NCBI GenBank assembly: GCA_014380505.1 | Contig: JACMJT010000384.1 | Span: 1 to 8,919, forward strand | Length of the DNA stretch: 8,919 nucleotides | Reading direction: 5' to 3' | Source: Hyphomicrobiales bacterium | GTDB lineage: Bacteria > Pseudomonadota > Alphaproteobacteria > Rhizobiales > Aestuariivirgaceae | In this document: positions 1 to 7,534 of the stretch, one piece after another | How the letters are laid out: every line of letters begins with the position of its first letter | Numbering within the stretch: position 1 is the first letter of the stretch | Made by a program: the position numbers and the translations under genes | The notes under the pieces: generated by a model | What the model saw: only the letters and a program-made list of their open reading frames with translations | What the model was told of the DNA's origin: nothing | The model's database searches: none

Positions 1-731
1 AGGCCTTGCATGAAATTCATGAGACACCGGGCGAGATATCGTTCAGCGCCGCCGCCACCTATGGCGAGGCCGAGCCATGGCTCGCCAAGATCGACCCGGA
101 TGTGGGAGAAGTCTTGCGCCGCCTAGGCGCTAGGCAGGTTCGCGCCATGGGCACGGTCGGCGGCAATATCGCCAACGGTTCGCCCATCGGCGATATGCCG
201 CCCATGCTGATTGCCCTCAGCGCCACTCTGCATCTCCGCCACGGCGATGCCACTCGTGAAATTCCCGTCGAGAATTTTTTCATCGCCTATGGCAAGCAGG
301 ACCGCAAACCCGGCGAACTTGTCTGGCGCGTCGGCATTCCGAAGCTGAAGGTCAATGAGGTTTTCCGCGCCTACAAGATATCCAAGCGCTTCGACCAGGA
401 TATTTCCGCCGTCATGGCCGCTTTCAAGTTCACCCTTGACGGGCGCCGCATCGCTTCGGCCCGCATCGCCTTCGGCGGCATGGCGGCAACACCGAAGCGC
501 GCGCCACGCGCCGAGGAAGCTCTACCCGGGTTGTCGCTCGATGCCCCGTCCTCGTGGACCAATGCAATCGAGGCGCTGTCTGAAGATTATCAGCCGATCA
601 CCGACATGCGGGCCTCCGCCGGCTACCGCCTGGATGTTGCCCAATCGCTGTTGCGGAAAGCCCTGACGGAAATCGCCGGAGCGTCCTCAAGCAAAACACG
701 CGTCACCGGCCTTCGCGGCAAGGCCGCCTGA
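1..731 (+). CDS. xdhA: Xanthine dehydrogenase small subunit XdhA (FeS/FAD subunit), 3' part only
   Basis: This is the C-terminal half of the subunit that takes electrons from the molybdenum site through two 2Fe-2S clusters to FAD and then NAD+. The frame is open from the window edge; the first full codon is 3-5, and 242 residues are visible before TGA 729-731. The family is usually about 460-490 residues, so the 2Fe-2S domains and the start of the FAD domain lie upstream. The FAD-binding motif GTVGGNIANGSPIGD is at 150-194 (residues 50-64). The segment from about residue 121 (FRAYKISKRFDQDISAV, then FGGMAATPKRA) matches the CO-dehydrogenase flavoprotein C-terminal domain as found in XdhA. Truncation is by the window, not by mutation. 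The gene ends 1 nt before the xdhB start, which fits the stoichiometric XdhA-XdhB heterotetramer. TTG (6) and ATG codons inside the visible part are not true starts. Identity is confident; the N-terminal domain content is inferred. Confidence 0.95.
   Translation, partial: ALHEIHETPGEISFSAAATYGEAEPWLAKIDPDVGEVLRRLGARQVRAMGTVGGNIANGSPIGDMPPMLIALSATLHLRHGDATREIPVENFFIAYGKQDRKPGELVWRVGIPKLKVNEVFRAYKISKRFDQDISAVMAAFKFTLDGRRIASARIAFGGMAATPKRAPRAEEALPGLSLDAPSSWTNAIEALSEDYQPITDMRASAGYRLDVAQSLLRKALTEIAGASSSKTRVTGLRGKAA
707..726 (+). promoter_or_regulatory. Hairpin at xdhA/xdhB junction covering the weak xdhB ribosome site
   Basis: A perfect 7-bp inverted repeat, CGGCCTT (707-713) and AAGGCCG (720-726), encloses the 6-nt loop CGCGGC. 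The only Shine-Dalgarno-like bases before the xdhB ATG (733) are AAGG at 720-723, inside the 3' arm. The stem would hide them until a ribosome finishing xdhA opens it. Translational coupling is inferred from this arrangement; the repeat could also be chance in GC-rich coding DNA. Confidence 0.4.
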
Positions 732-732
732 C

Positions 733-3051
733 ATGGCAACTGCGCGCCGCAAAATGATCGAAACCGATGCAGTAGGCTTGCCGCTGGCCCACGACAGCGC
801 CGCCCTCCATGTCCAGGGCACCGCCGCCTACATTGATGACATGCTGGAGCCCGAGGGCCTGCTCCATGTGTATCCGGGTTACGCAAGCGATGGCGCGCGC
901 GGCAAGATCGCATCCCTCGATCTCGCCGCTGTCCGCGATTTTCCCGGAGTCGTCGCGGTTCTCACCGCTGATGATATTCCCGGCGTCAATGATGTAAGCC
1001 CGACGGTCCAGGGCTGTGATCCCATTCTGGCCAAGGGCGCAATCGAATTCCATGGCCAGGTCATATTCGCCGTTGTGGCCGAAACGCGCGATGCCGCTCG
1101 CCGCGCCGCCCGCCTTGCAAAGATCGAAATCGCGACTGAAAAACCCGCTGTCACGGCTGACGACGCCGTTACGATGAAAATCAAAGACGTGCTGCCGCCC
1201 TACGAGTTCAAGCGCCGCGATGTGAAGACAGCCCTCAAGTCGTCGGCCAACCGCATTGACGAAACCTTCCTGATCGGCGGCCAGGATCATTTCTATCTCG
1301 AAGGCCAGGTCGCCATGGCGATTCCCGAAGAGAACGGCGCAATGACCGTCTTCTCTTCGACCCAGCATCCAACCGAAGTGCAGCATTTGATCGCCAGAAT
1401 GCTGGATGTGCCCAACGCCATGGTCACCTGTGAATGCCGCCGCATGGGTGGCGCCTTCGGCGGCAAGGAAAGCCAGGCAGCCCAATGGGCAGCACTTGCC
1501 GCTCTCGCCGCGCGGATCACCGGCCGCCCCGCCAAGTGCCGCCTCGACCGCGACGAAGACATGATCATGACCGGCAAGCGCCATGACTTCCGGGTGAGCT
1601 ACGAGGCAGGCTTCGACCGGACGGGCCGCATCACCGCCGCCGATGTGGAATTCCTGTCGCGTTGCGGCTACTCCGCCGATCTCAGCGGCCCCGTCAACGA
1701 CCGCACCATGTTCCATGCCGACAATGCCTATTTCTATCCGGCCACGCGGATCAGATCGCGCCGCCTCAAGACCCACACGGTATCGAACACGGCCTTCCGC
1801 GGCTTTGGCGGCCCCCAGGGCATGATGTTCAGTGAACGCATGATGGACGCGATCGCCGTGAAGCTGGGTCTCGACCCCCTCGATGTGAGAAAACGCAATC
1901 TCTACGCCAAGGGCCGCGATGTGACGCCCTATGGAATGAAGATTGAGGACAACATCGCGCTTGAAGTAATCGAGCAACTGGAAGCCTCGTCGGATTATCG
2001 CCGCCGCCGCGAAGCCATCACCGCGTTCAACGGCAACAACACCATCCTGCGGAAAGGTCTGGCGCTGACGCCGGTCAAGTTCGGCATTTCCTTTACCCTC
2101 ACCCACCTCAATCAGGCGGGAGCGCTGGTCCATGTCTATACCGATGGCTCCATCCATCTCAATCACGGCGGCACAGAGATGGGGCAGGGGCTCTATATCA
2201 AGGTGGCGCAAGTGGTGGCCCAGGAGTTCGGCCTGACGCCGGATCGCGTGCGCATCACCGCCACAACCACCGGCAAAGTGCCGAACACCTCAGCCACGGC
2301 CGCCTCCTCCGGCGCTGACCTAAACGGCATGGCGGCGAAAGCAGCGGCCGCCACCATAAAATCCCGCCTCGTGGCCTTCGCGGCGCAGCACTGGAAAATG
2401 CCCAAATCGCGCATCCGCTTTGACAGCGGTCAAGTCATTATCGGTAATCAAAACATGACTTTCGGGGACCTTGCGAAGAAAGCACACGAAGCCCGGATTT
2501 CGCTCTCCTCCACTGGCTTTTATGCAACTCCCAAAGTGGCATGGGATCGCGCCAAAGTTCAGGGCCGCCCCTTCTTCTATTTCGCCTATGGTGCTGCGTG
2601 CAGCGAGGTGACCATCGACACGTTGACCGGCGAAATGCGCGTCGATCGCGTCGATATCCTTCATGACGTTGGCCGCTCGCTCAACCCAGCCATGGATATG
2701 GGCCAGATCGAGGGCGGCTTTGTGCAGGGCATGGGCTGGCTGACCAATGAGGAACTGGTGTTCGATGGGGAGGGGAGGCTCCGCACCCACGCGCCATCCA
2801 CCTACAAAATCCCAACCGCCTCCGATGTGCCCGCCGATTTCCGCGTGAAGATTTTTGAATCCAAAGGCAACGCCGAGAATACGATCTACCGGTCCAAGGC
2901 CGTGGGCGAACCGCCGCTGATGCTCGCCATCTCCGTCTGGTCGGCCATCTTCAACGCCATCGCCTCCCTTAACCCCGGTAAAATTCCACCGCTCGATGCT
3001 CCCGCGACGGCGGAAGCAATCCTGCGGACGGTTAAGGCCATGCGGCCATGA
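733..3051 (+). CDS. xdhB: Xanthine dehydrogenase large subunit XdhB (molybdopterin-binding)
   Basis: XdhB is the catalytic subunit that hydroxylates hypoxanthine to xanthine and xanthine to urate at a molybdenum cofactor in the cytoplasm. Its 772 residues are full length for the bacterial subunit. Aligned by motif to bovine xanthine oxidase, the active-site residues are all present: Q211 in STQ (bovine Q767), E246 in FGGKE (E802), R324 in NDR (R880), F358 in AFRGFGGPQG (F914; R356 matches R912), F454 in FGISF (F1009) and E726 in KAVGEPPL (E1261, the general base). The E246/R324 pair marks a purine enzyme rather than an aldehyde oxidase. Other family landmarks are NHGGTEMGQG (477-486), VPNTSATAASSGADLNG (516-532) and ACSEVTID (622-629). 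The start ATG follows xdhA by 1 nt, and the stop overlaps the xdhC start as ATGA. There is no signal peptide, as expected for the cytoplasmic NAD-dependent form. Confidence 0.98.
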   Translation: MATARRKMIETDAVGLPLAHDSAALHVQGTAAYIDDMLEPEGLLHVYPGYASDGARGKIASLDLAAVRDFPGVVAVLTADDIPGVNDVSPTVQGCDPILAKGAIEFHGQVIFAVVAETRDAARRAARLAKIEIATEKPAVTADDAVTMKIKDVLPPYEFKRRDVKTALKSSANRIDETFLIGGQDHFYLEGQVAMAIPEENGAMTVFSSTQHPTEVQHLIARMLDVPNAMVTCECRRMGGAFGGKESQAAQWAALAALAARITGRPAKCRLDRDEDMIMTGKRHDFRVSYEAGFDRTGRITAADVEFLSRCGYSADLSGPVNDRTMFHADNAYFYPATRIRSRRLKTHTVSNTAFRGFGGPQGMMFSERMMDAIAVKLGLDPLDVRKRNLYAKGRDVTPYGMKIEDNIALEVIEQLEASSDYRRRREAITAFNGNNTILRKGLALTPVKFGISFTLTHLNQAGALVHVYTDGSIHLNHGGTEMGQGLYIKVAQVVAQEFGLTPDRVRITATTTGKVPNTSATAASSGADLNGMAAKAAAATIKSRLVAFAAQHWKMPKSRIRFDSGQVIIGNQNMTFGDLAKKAHEARISLSSTGFYATPKVAWDRAKVQGRPFFYFAYGAACSEVTIDTLTGEMRVDRVDILHDVGRSLNPAMDMGQIEGGFVQGMGWLTNEELVFDGEGRLRTHAPSTYKIPTASDVPADFRVKIFESKGNAENTIYRSKAVGEPPLMLAISVWSAIFNAIASLNPGKIPPLDAPATAEAILRTVKAMRP

Positions 3052-3950
3052 AAATCTGGGCGCAAATTCTCAAAACGGTCGAAACCCACGGGCGTTGCGC
3101 CCTTGTCTCCGTCCTGTCGACACAGGGCTCCGCCCCCCGCGATGCCGGAGCTCACATGGTCGTAACGCCGGAAGGCTATCACGGCTCGATCGGTGGCGGC
3201 ACGCTGGAATGGCACGCCATTGCCGCCGCACAGGCGATGCTGGCGAAAGGCCCATCCGCGAAAATGACGACCCATGCGCTGGGGCCGGACTTGGGCCAAT
3301 GCTGCGGCGGCCGGGTCAGTCTTGCCACGGAAGTCTTCGACAGGTCGAGCATCGAAACGGCTCGCGTTTTGGCATTGCGCGAAGCTCAGGGCCCCTTCAC
3401 CATCACCCGCCACAACATCGCCCTCAGCTTCGGAGAAGAACGGCGTCGCATCTATCTCTTCGGCGCGGGCCATGTGGGCCGTGCTTTGGTTCTGGCCCTT
3501 GCGCCGCTGCCGTTCGATGTCAACTGGATCGACCCCCGCCCCGATGCTTTCCCCCGCGCCGTGCCGCCCAATGTCACCCTTGCCGCGAGCGCCGATCTGA
3601 CGGAGACGCCCGAGGGCAGCTTCGTTTTCATCATGAGCCACAGCCACGCCCTTGATCTGGCCATTACCGGTGCTGCGCTCCGCAATGCCGGCATAGCCCA
3701 TGTGGGCTTGATCGGCAGCGCCACGAAGCGCGCCCGCTTCGAGAAGCGCCTGCGCGAGGCGGGCATTGCGGCGGAACGTGTGGACACTCTCATCTGCCCC
3801 ATCGGCGTTCCCGGGATCCAGTCGAAAGAGCCCGCCGCGATCGCCGCCGCCACGGCCGCGCAAATTATTATGCTCGACGAAGCGCTTCGTCTTGCAACAG
3901 CGGACGAGAAGCCGCACCATGGCGCCCAGCGGGTGGGGGAGAGATGGTGA
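3048..3950 (+). CDS. xdhC: Xanthine dehydrogenase accessory protein XdhC (Moco insertion chaperone)
   Basis: XdhC binds the molybdenum cofactor, supports its sulfuration and hands it to XdhB; it is not part of the mature enzyme (known from Rhodobacter capsulatus). The 300-residue length fits the family. Visible motifs in order are GSAPRDAG (27-34), SIGGGTLEW (47-55), LGQCCGGRV (82-90, with a Cys pair that may contact the cofactor), the Rossmann glycine motif FGAGHVGRAL (138-147), MSHSHALDL (196-204), GLIGSATKRARF (220-231) and CPIGVPGIQSKEP (250-262). The first half is the CoxI/XdhC domain and the second the Rossmann-like XdhC C-terminal domain. The ATG shares four bases with the xdhB stop (ATGA). 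TAAGG at 3033-3037 is a modest ribosome site 10 nt upstream. The 3' end overlaps the ABC ATPase gene, coupling chaperone and transporter translation. Only the last dozen residues look unconserved. Confidence 0.96.
   Translation: MKIWAQILKTVETHGRCALVSVLSTQGSAPRDAGAHMVVTPEGYHGSIGGGTLEWHAIAAAQAMLAKGPSAKMTTHALGPDLGQCCGGRVSLATEVFDRSSIETARVLALREAQGPFTITRHNIALSFGEERRRIYLFGAGHVGRALVLALAPLPFDVNWIDPRPDAFPRAVPPNVTLAASADLTETPEGSFVFIMSHSHALDLAITGAALRNAGIAHVGLIGSATKRARFEKRLREAGIAAERVDTLICPIGVPGIQSKEPAAIAAATAAQIIMLDEALRLATADEKPHHGAQRVGERW
3935..3943 (+). promoter_or_regulatory. Ribosome binding site that leaves the ATPase start ambiguous
   Basis: The purine run GGGGGAGAG lies directly against ATG 3944 and is too close for ideal initiation there. 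It is better spaced for GTG 3947, which would share four bases (GTGA) with the xdhC stop. The two candidates differ by one residue, so the protein is essentially unaffected. Confidence 0.5.
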
Positions 3951-5494
3951 AGGTCAAACGCGGGTTTCTTCTCGAAGCGCTTAACATTGTAAAAGTCTTC
4001 GGAACACTGCGCGCCAATGACAAGATCAAGCTCAAGGTCAGGCCCGGCGAAATTCATGCCCTTCTCGGCGAGAATGGGGCGGGCAAGTCGACCCTCGTCA
4101 AGCTGATCTACGGAGCGCTCCAGCCCACCTCCGGTGAATTCCGCTGGGAGGGCCGTAAGATTTCGATTGCCAATCCCGCCGCGGCGCGGAAGCTCGGCAT
4201 CGGCATGGTGTTCCAGCATTTCTCGTTGTTCGAGGCCTTGACCGTAGCGGAAAACATAGCACTGGCCATGCCGGGCCGCTTCGATCTGGTGAACCTTTCG
4301 GAAAAAATCGCGCGCGTGTCGAAGGAATACGGCCTGCCCCTCGAGCCAACGGCAGTCGTGGCGGACCTCTCGGTGGGCGAGCGCCAGCGGATCGAGATCG
4401 TGCGCTGCCTGCTGCAAAAACCCCGCCTCCTCATCATGGACGAGCCGACGGCGGTGCTGACGCCGCAGGAAGCCGATCAGCTCTTCGTTGTGCTGGCTCG
4501 TCTCGCCAAGGAAGGGTGCGCCGTTCTCTACATCAGCCACCGCCTCGAGGAGGTAAAACGCCTGTGCCACGCCGCCACCATCCTGCGCCACGGCAAGGTT
4601 GTCGCCAATGTCGATCCCGCTGAGGAAACGGCGGCGAGTCTCGCCAAACTCATGGTGGGCGGCGATATCCATGTGGTGCGCGGCAACCGCAAAAAGAGAG
4701 CGGGAACCGTGCGCCTCAACCTGCAAAACCTGAACCTTCCAGCCGATGGTCCCTTCGCCGTCGCACTGAAGGATATCTCCCTCGATGTGAAGGCGGGCGA
4801 AGTGATCGCCATCGCCGGTGTCGCCGGCAACGGCCAGGCGGAACTCTTCGATGCTATTTCGGGCGAGCGCCGTCTTGCCCGCAATGACATGATCGCCTTC
4901 GACGGCGAAGCCTGCGGCCAAAGCGGTGTCAACGAAAGGCGGAATCTAGGAGTGGCCTTCGTGCCCGACGAGCGCTTGGGCCATGGCGCCGTTCCGGCCT
5001 TCCGGCTTTCGGAAAACATTGTTCTCACCCGCCATTCCTCGGACCCATCGTTGGTCAAGTCCGGCCTGTTGCAAAAGCAAGGCGCCACCACCGTCAGCGA
5101 ACGCGTCATCAACACATACGATGTGCGCAAGGGCAAACCCGATCCTGAGGCGCGCTCCCTCTCCGGCGGAAACTTGCAAAAATTCGTGGTCGGCCGGGAG
5201 CTTGACCGCCAGCCCGGCATTTTGGTGATCAACCAGCCGACCTGGGGTGTTGATGCCGGTGCCGCCGCCACCATCCGCCAGGCCATCATCGACCTCGCGC
5301 AGCAGGGCTCGGCGGTGCTGGTGATCAGCCAGGATCTTGACGAGATTTTCGAAATCGCCAGCCGCATTGCCGTCATTTCGCGGGGCCAGCTTTCCCAAAC
5401 CTATCCCGCGGGCCAAATCAGCCTGCAACAGATTGGCCTCCTCATGGCCGGAGCCCACGAAGCCCAGGAGACCCGCCATGCGGCTTCTGCTTGA
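3944..5494 (+). CDS. Purine/nucleoside-type ABC importer, duplicated ATPase subunit
   Basis: This 516-residue ATPase carries two fused nucleotide-binding domains and powers uptake through the two permeases that follow; it resembles NupO/YufO and RbsA-type proteins. NBD1 (about 10-245) has Walker A GENGAGKST (42-50), Q-loop Q91, the non-canonical signature LSVGERQRIEI (142-152), Walker B LLIMDEP (162-168) and switch H199. NBD2 (about 258-500) has a degenerate Walker A GVAGNGQAE (292-300) with no Lys, an intact signature LSGGNLQKF (406-414), and a Walker B-like ILVINQPTWGVD (426-437) where Asn-Gln replaces Asp-Glu; Gln replaces the switch His in ISQDLDE. The likely single active site is NBD1 Walker motifs plus the NBD2 signature. 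Start ATG 3944 sits just after GGGGGAGAG and overlaps xdhC by 7 nt; GTG 3947 is an alternative giving a GTGA overlap and a better spacing. Purine specificity is inferred from neighbours. Confidence 0.93.
   Translation: MVKVKRGFLLEALNIVKVFGTLRANDKIKLKVRPGEIHALLGENGAGKSTLVKLIYGALQPTSGEFRWEGRKISIANPAAARKLGIGMVFQHFSLFEALTVAENIALAMPGRFDLVNLSEKIARVSKEYGLPLEPTAVVADLSVGERQRIEIVRCLLQKPRLLIMDEPTAVLTPQEADQLFVVLARLAKEGCAVLYISHRLEEVKRLCHAATILRHGKVVANVDPAEETAASLAKLMVGGDIHVVRGNRKKRAGTVRLNLQNLNLPADGPFAVALKDISLDVKAGEVIAIAGVAGNGQAELFDAISGERRLARNDMIAFDGEACGQSGVNERRNLGVAFVPDERLGHGAVPAFRLSENIVLTRHSSDPSLVKSGLLQKQGATTVSERVINTYDVRKGKPDPEARSLSGGNLQKFVVGRELDRQPGILVINQPTWGVDAGAAATIRQAIIDLAQQGSAVLVISQDLDEIFEIASRIAVISRGQLSQTYPAGQISLQQIGLLMAGAHEAQETRHAASA
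5466..5470 (+). promoter_or_regulatory. Shine-Dalgarno that fixes the permease 1 start
   Basis: AGGAG lies 7 nt before ATG 5478, inside the end of the ATPase gene. It supports 5478 over the upstream in-frame ATG at 5337. Confidence 0.75.
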
Positions 5495-6584
5495 GAAACG
5501 CGCCGAGCGTTCGCCCCGCATGGCCCTCCTGTCACCGGCCATCGCCATAGCGCTCACCGTGGCGACCGGCGCCATTATCTTCGCATCTCGTGGCCTCAAT
5601 CCCTTGAGTGCTCTCTTCATCTACTTCATCGAACCGCTGAGTTCGGCCTGGTCCATCGAGCAGTTGATCCTCAAGGCGACGCCGCTGGCCCTCATTGGCG
5701 CCGGGCTTGCGGTTTCGTACCTCGCCAATGTCTGGAACATCGGCGCCGAGGGCCAGTTCACGGCGGGCGCGGTATTGGGCGGATTTATCCCGGTGTTCTT
5801 TCCGCAATGGCAATCGCCGCTGACGCTCTTTTTCATGCTGATGCTCGGGGTTCTCGGCGGCATGGCCTGGGCTTCACTTCCAGCGCTCCTCAAGAACCGT
5901 TTCAACGCCAACGAGATTTTGACCAGCTTGATGCTCGTCTATGTGGCGCAACTCATTCTCGACTGGCTGGTGCACGGCCCGTGGCGCGATCCGCAAGGCT
6001 ATAACTTCCCCAAAACCTTGAGCTTCAGCGGCTGGCAGTTGTTGCCCCGGTTCAAGGTGATCCCTGATGCGCTGGGTCCCATCTACATCAATCTGGGAGC
6101 AATTCTGGCGCTCGCAGTGGCCTTAGCGTTGGCCTTTCTCATGGTCCGCACTCTCAAGGGCTTCGAGATCAGGGTGATGGGAAGCTCTCCCCGCGCCGGG
6201 CGTTTCGCCGGCTTTTCGCGCGCCGGCGCCGTGTGGTTTTGCTTCCTCCTCTCCGGCGGGCTCGCGGGCCTTGCGGGTATTTGTGAAGTCATGAGCACGG
6301 TGGGCCAGTTGCAGCCGTCGATTTCGCCAGGCTATGGCTTCACCGCGATCATTGTCGCTTTCCTCGGACGCCTCAATCCTATTGGCGCATTGGTGGCCGC
6401 GTTGGCGCTTGCCATCAGCTATCTCGGCGGCGAGGCGGCCCAGGTCGCCATCGACGGCATCTCCGACAAGATCGCCAGGGTGTTTCAGGGCATCCTGCTG
6501 TTTTATATTCTCGCCTGCGATACACTGATCCTCTACCGGATTAAGTTCATTACCGGCGCAACGGGGGTGGCGAGCCGCGCATGA
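5478..6584 (+). CDS. Purine/nucleoside-type ABC importer, permease 1 (NupP/YufP-like)
   Basis: An inner-membrane permease of the BPD_transp_2 (branched-chain amino acid/sugar/nucleoside) superfamily, 368 residues, which should pair with the next protein to form the channel. Hydrophobic segments are visible near residues 16-37, 62-82, 95-108, 115-138, 146-164, 203-223, 250-270, 288-314 and 334-353. Family motifs are NIGAEGQ (87-93), ANEILTSLML (144-153) and GYGFTAIIVAFLGRLNPIGAL ending near 305. I chose ATG 5478 rather than the in-frame ATG at 5337: AGGAG at 5466-5470 is 7 nt upstream, and the 47 extra residues from 5337 are Pro/Ser/Arg-rich and simply shadow the ATPase 3' end. This gives a 17-nt overlap with the ATPase gene. 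The stop overlaps the permease 2 start as ATGA. Substrate is inferred from context only. Confidence 0.93.
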   Translation: MRLLLEKRAERSPRMALLSPAIAIALTVATGAIIFASRGLNPLSALFIYFIEPLSSAWSIEQLILKATPLALIGAGLAVSYLANVWNIGAEGQFTAGAVLGGFIPVFFPQWQSPLTLFFMLMLGVLGGMAWASLPALLKNRFNANEILTSLMLVYVAQLILDWLVHGPWRDPQGYNFPKTLSFSGWQLLPRFKVIPDALGPIYINLGAILALAVALALAFLMVRTLKGFEIRVMGSSPRAGRFAGFSRAGAVWFCFLLSGGLAGLAGICEVMSTVGQLQPSISPGYGFTAIIVAFLGRLNPIGALVAALALAISYLGGEAAQVAIDGISDKIARVFQGILLFYILACDTLILYRIKFITGATGVASRA

Positions 6585-7501
6585 ACGAAACGCTCTCAAT
6601 CATTCTGACGATCATCACGGCCTCCACACCGCTGCTGCTGGCCGCCACGGGCGAATTGGTGGTGGAGCGTTCGGGAGTCCTCAACTTGGGTGTCGAAGGC
6701 ATGATGGCCGTGGGCGCCGTCTGCGGCTTTGGCGCAGCCCTCACCACGGGCTCGCCCGTGATCGGCATCCTGGCCGCCATCGGGGCGGGCATGATCCTGT
6801 CATTGCTCTTCGGACTCCTGACCCTCTCGCTGGTCGCCAACCAGGTGGCCACCGGCCTTGCGCTGACACTTCTGGGTCTTGGCGTTGCGGGGTTGATCGG
6901 CGAATCCTTTGTCGGCCAGCCCGGCCTCAAACTCACGCAATTGCATATACCCGGCCTGAGCCGCATTCCCTTCATCGGCCCCATCATCTTCAGCCAGGAT
7001 TTGCTGGTCTATGCCTCGTTTGCGATAGTGGCGGCGGTTGCCTATGTGCTGTTCCGCACCAAGCTCGGCCTGGTGATCCGCGCGGTGGGCGACAGCCACC
7101 AGTCGGCCCATGCGCTGGGCTATGGCGTGATCCCGGTGCGCTACGGCTGCGTGCTGTTCGGCGGCGGCTGCGCCGGTCTGGCCGGTGGATATCTTTCCCT
7201 TGCCTATACGCCCCAATGGACCGAAAACATGACGGCGGGGCGCGGCTGGATAGCACTTGCGCTGGTGGTCTTCGCCTCCTGGCTGCCCTGGCGGGTGGCC
7301 ATCGGCGCCTATCTGTTTGGAACCGTGACGATCCTCGGATTTTCACTGCAGGCGGAAGGCAAGGGTATCCCGACCCAGCTTTTATCGTCGCTGCCCTATA
7401 TCGTCACCATTGTCGCTTTGGTTATCATATCGGGCAACCGGGCGCTCATGCGCGCCAATACGCCTGCCTGTCTGGGCCAGCCTTTCGTCCCGGACCGATA
7501 G
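6581..7501 (+). CDS. Purine/nucleoside-type ABC importer, permease 2 (NupQ/YufQ-like)
   Basis: The second inner-membrane permease, 306 residues, a normal length for the shorter partner in this importer class. Motifs are LNLGVEGMM (34-42), the counterpart of NIGAEGQ in permease 1, then ANQVATGLAL (86-95), a cytoplasmic segment GLVIRAVGDSHQSAHALGY (163-181, the likely coupling-helix region that contacts the ATPase), MTAGRGWIALALVVFASW (217-234) and LPYIVTIVALVI (271-282). Hydrophobic spans are near 5-24, 40-55, 60-84, 90-108, 141-158, 188-208, 222-235, 239-256 and 270-284. The ATG shares four bases with the permease 1 stop. No good Shine-Dalgarno is seen at the right distance (only a G-rich run at 6563-6570), so translation probably depends on coupling. 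It ends with TAG at 7499-7501, 33 nt before the binding-protein gene. Confidence 0.93.
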   Translation: MNETLSIILTIITASTPLLLAATGELVVERSGVLNLGVEGMMAVGAVCGFGAALTTGSPVIGILAAIGAGMILSLLFGLLTLSLVANQVATGLALTLLGLGVAGLIGESFVGQPGLKLTQLHIPGLSRIPFIGPIIFSQDLLVYASFAIVAAVAYVLFRTKLGLVIRAVGDSHQSAHALGYGVIPVRYGCVLFGGGCAGLAGGYLSLAYTPQWTENMTAGRGWIALALVVFASWLPWRVAIGAYLFGTVTILGFSLQAEGKGIPTQLLSSLPYIVTIVALVIISGNRALMRANTPACLGQPFVPDR

Positions 7502-7521
7502 ACTGTACCATGGACATGAGA

Positions 7522-7528
7522 AAGGGAG
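7522..7528 (+). promoter_or_regulatory. Strong Shine-Dalgarno for the BMP binding protein
   Basis: AAGGGAG ends 6 nt before ATG 7535. It is the best ribosome site in the window and lies in the only gap (7502-7534) among the transporter genes. This fits the usual need for more binding protein than membrane subunits. No convincing promoter is visible in the gap. Confidence 0.7.
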
Positions 7529-7534
7529 CTTCAA

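Noticed and set aside
703..2211. Long minus-strand open frame (502 codons) opposite xdhB
   Set aside because: It lies wholly opposite xdhA/xdhB, its translation is a Gly/Ala/His-rich low-information product with no recognisable motif, and long antisense frames are expected opposite GC-rich genes with strong third-position bias.
3452..4921. Long minus-strand open frame (489 codons) opposite xdhC and the ABC ATPase
   Set aside because: Same shadow effect: both opposing genes have clear conserved motifs, and the antisense product has none.
5337..5477. N-terminal extension of permease 1 from the upstream in-frame ATG
   Set aside because: The extra 47 residues are Pro/Arg/Ser-rich, overlap the ATPase gene by 158 nt, and have no ribosome site; ATG 5478 has AGGAG at 7 nt and fits the family.
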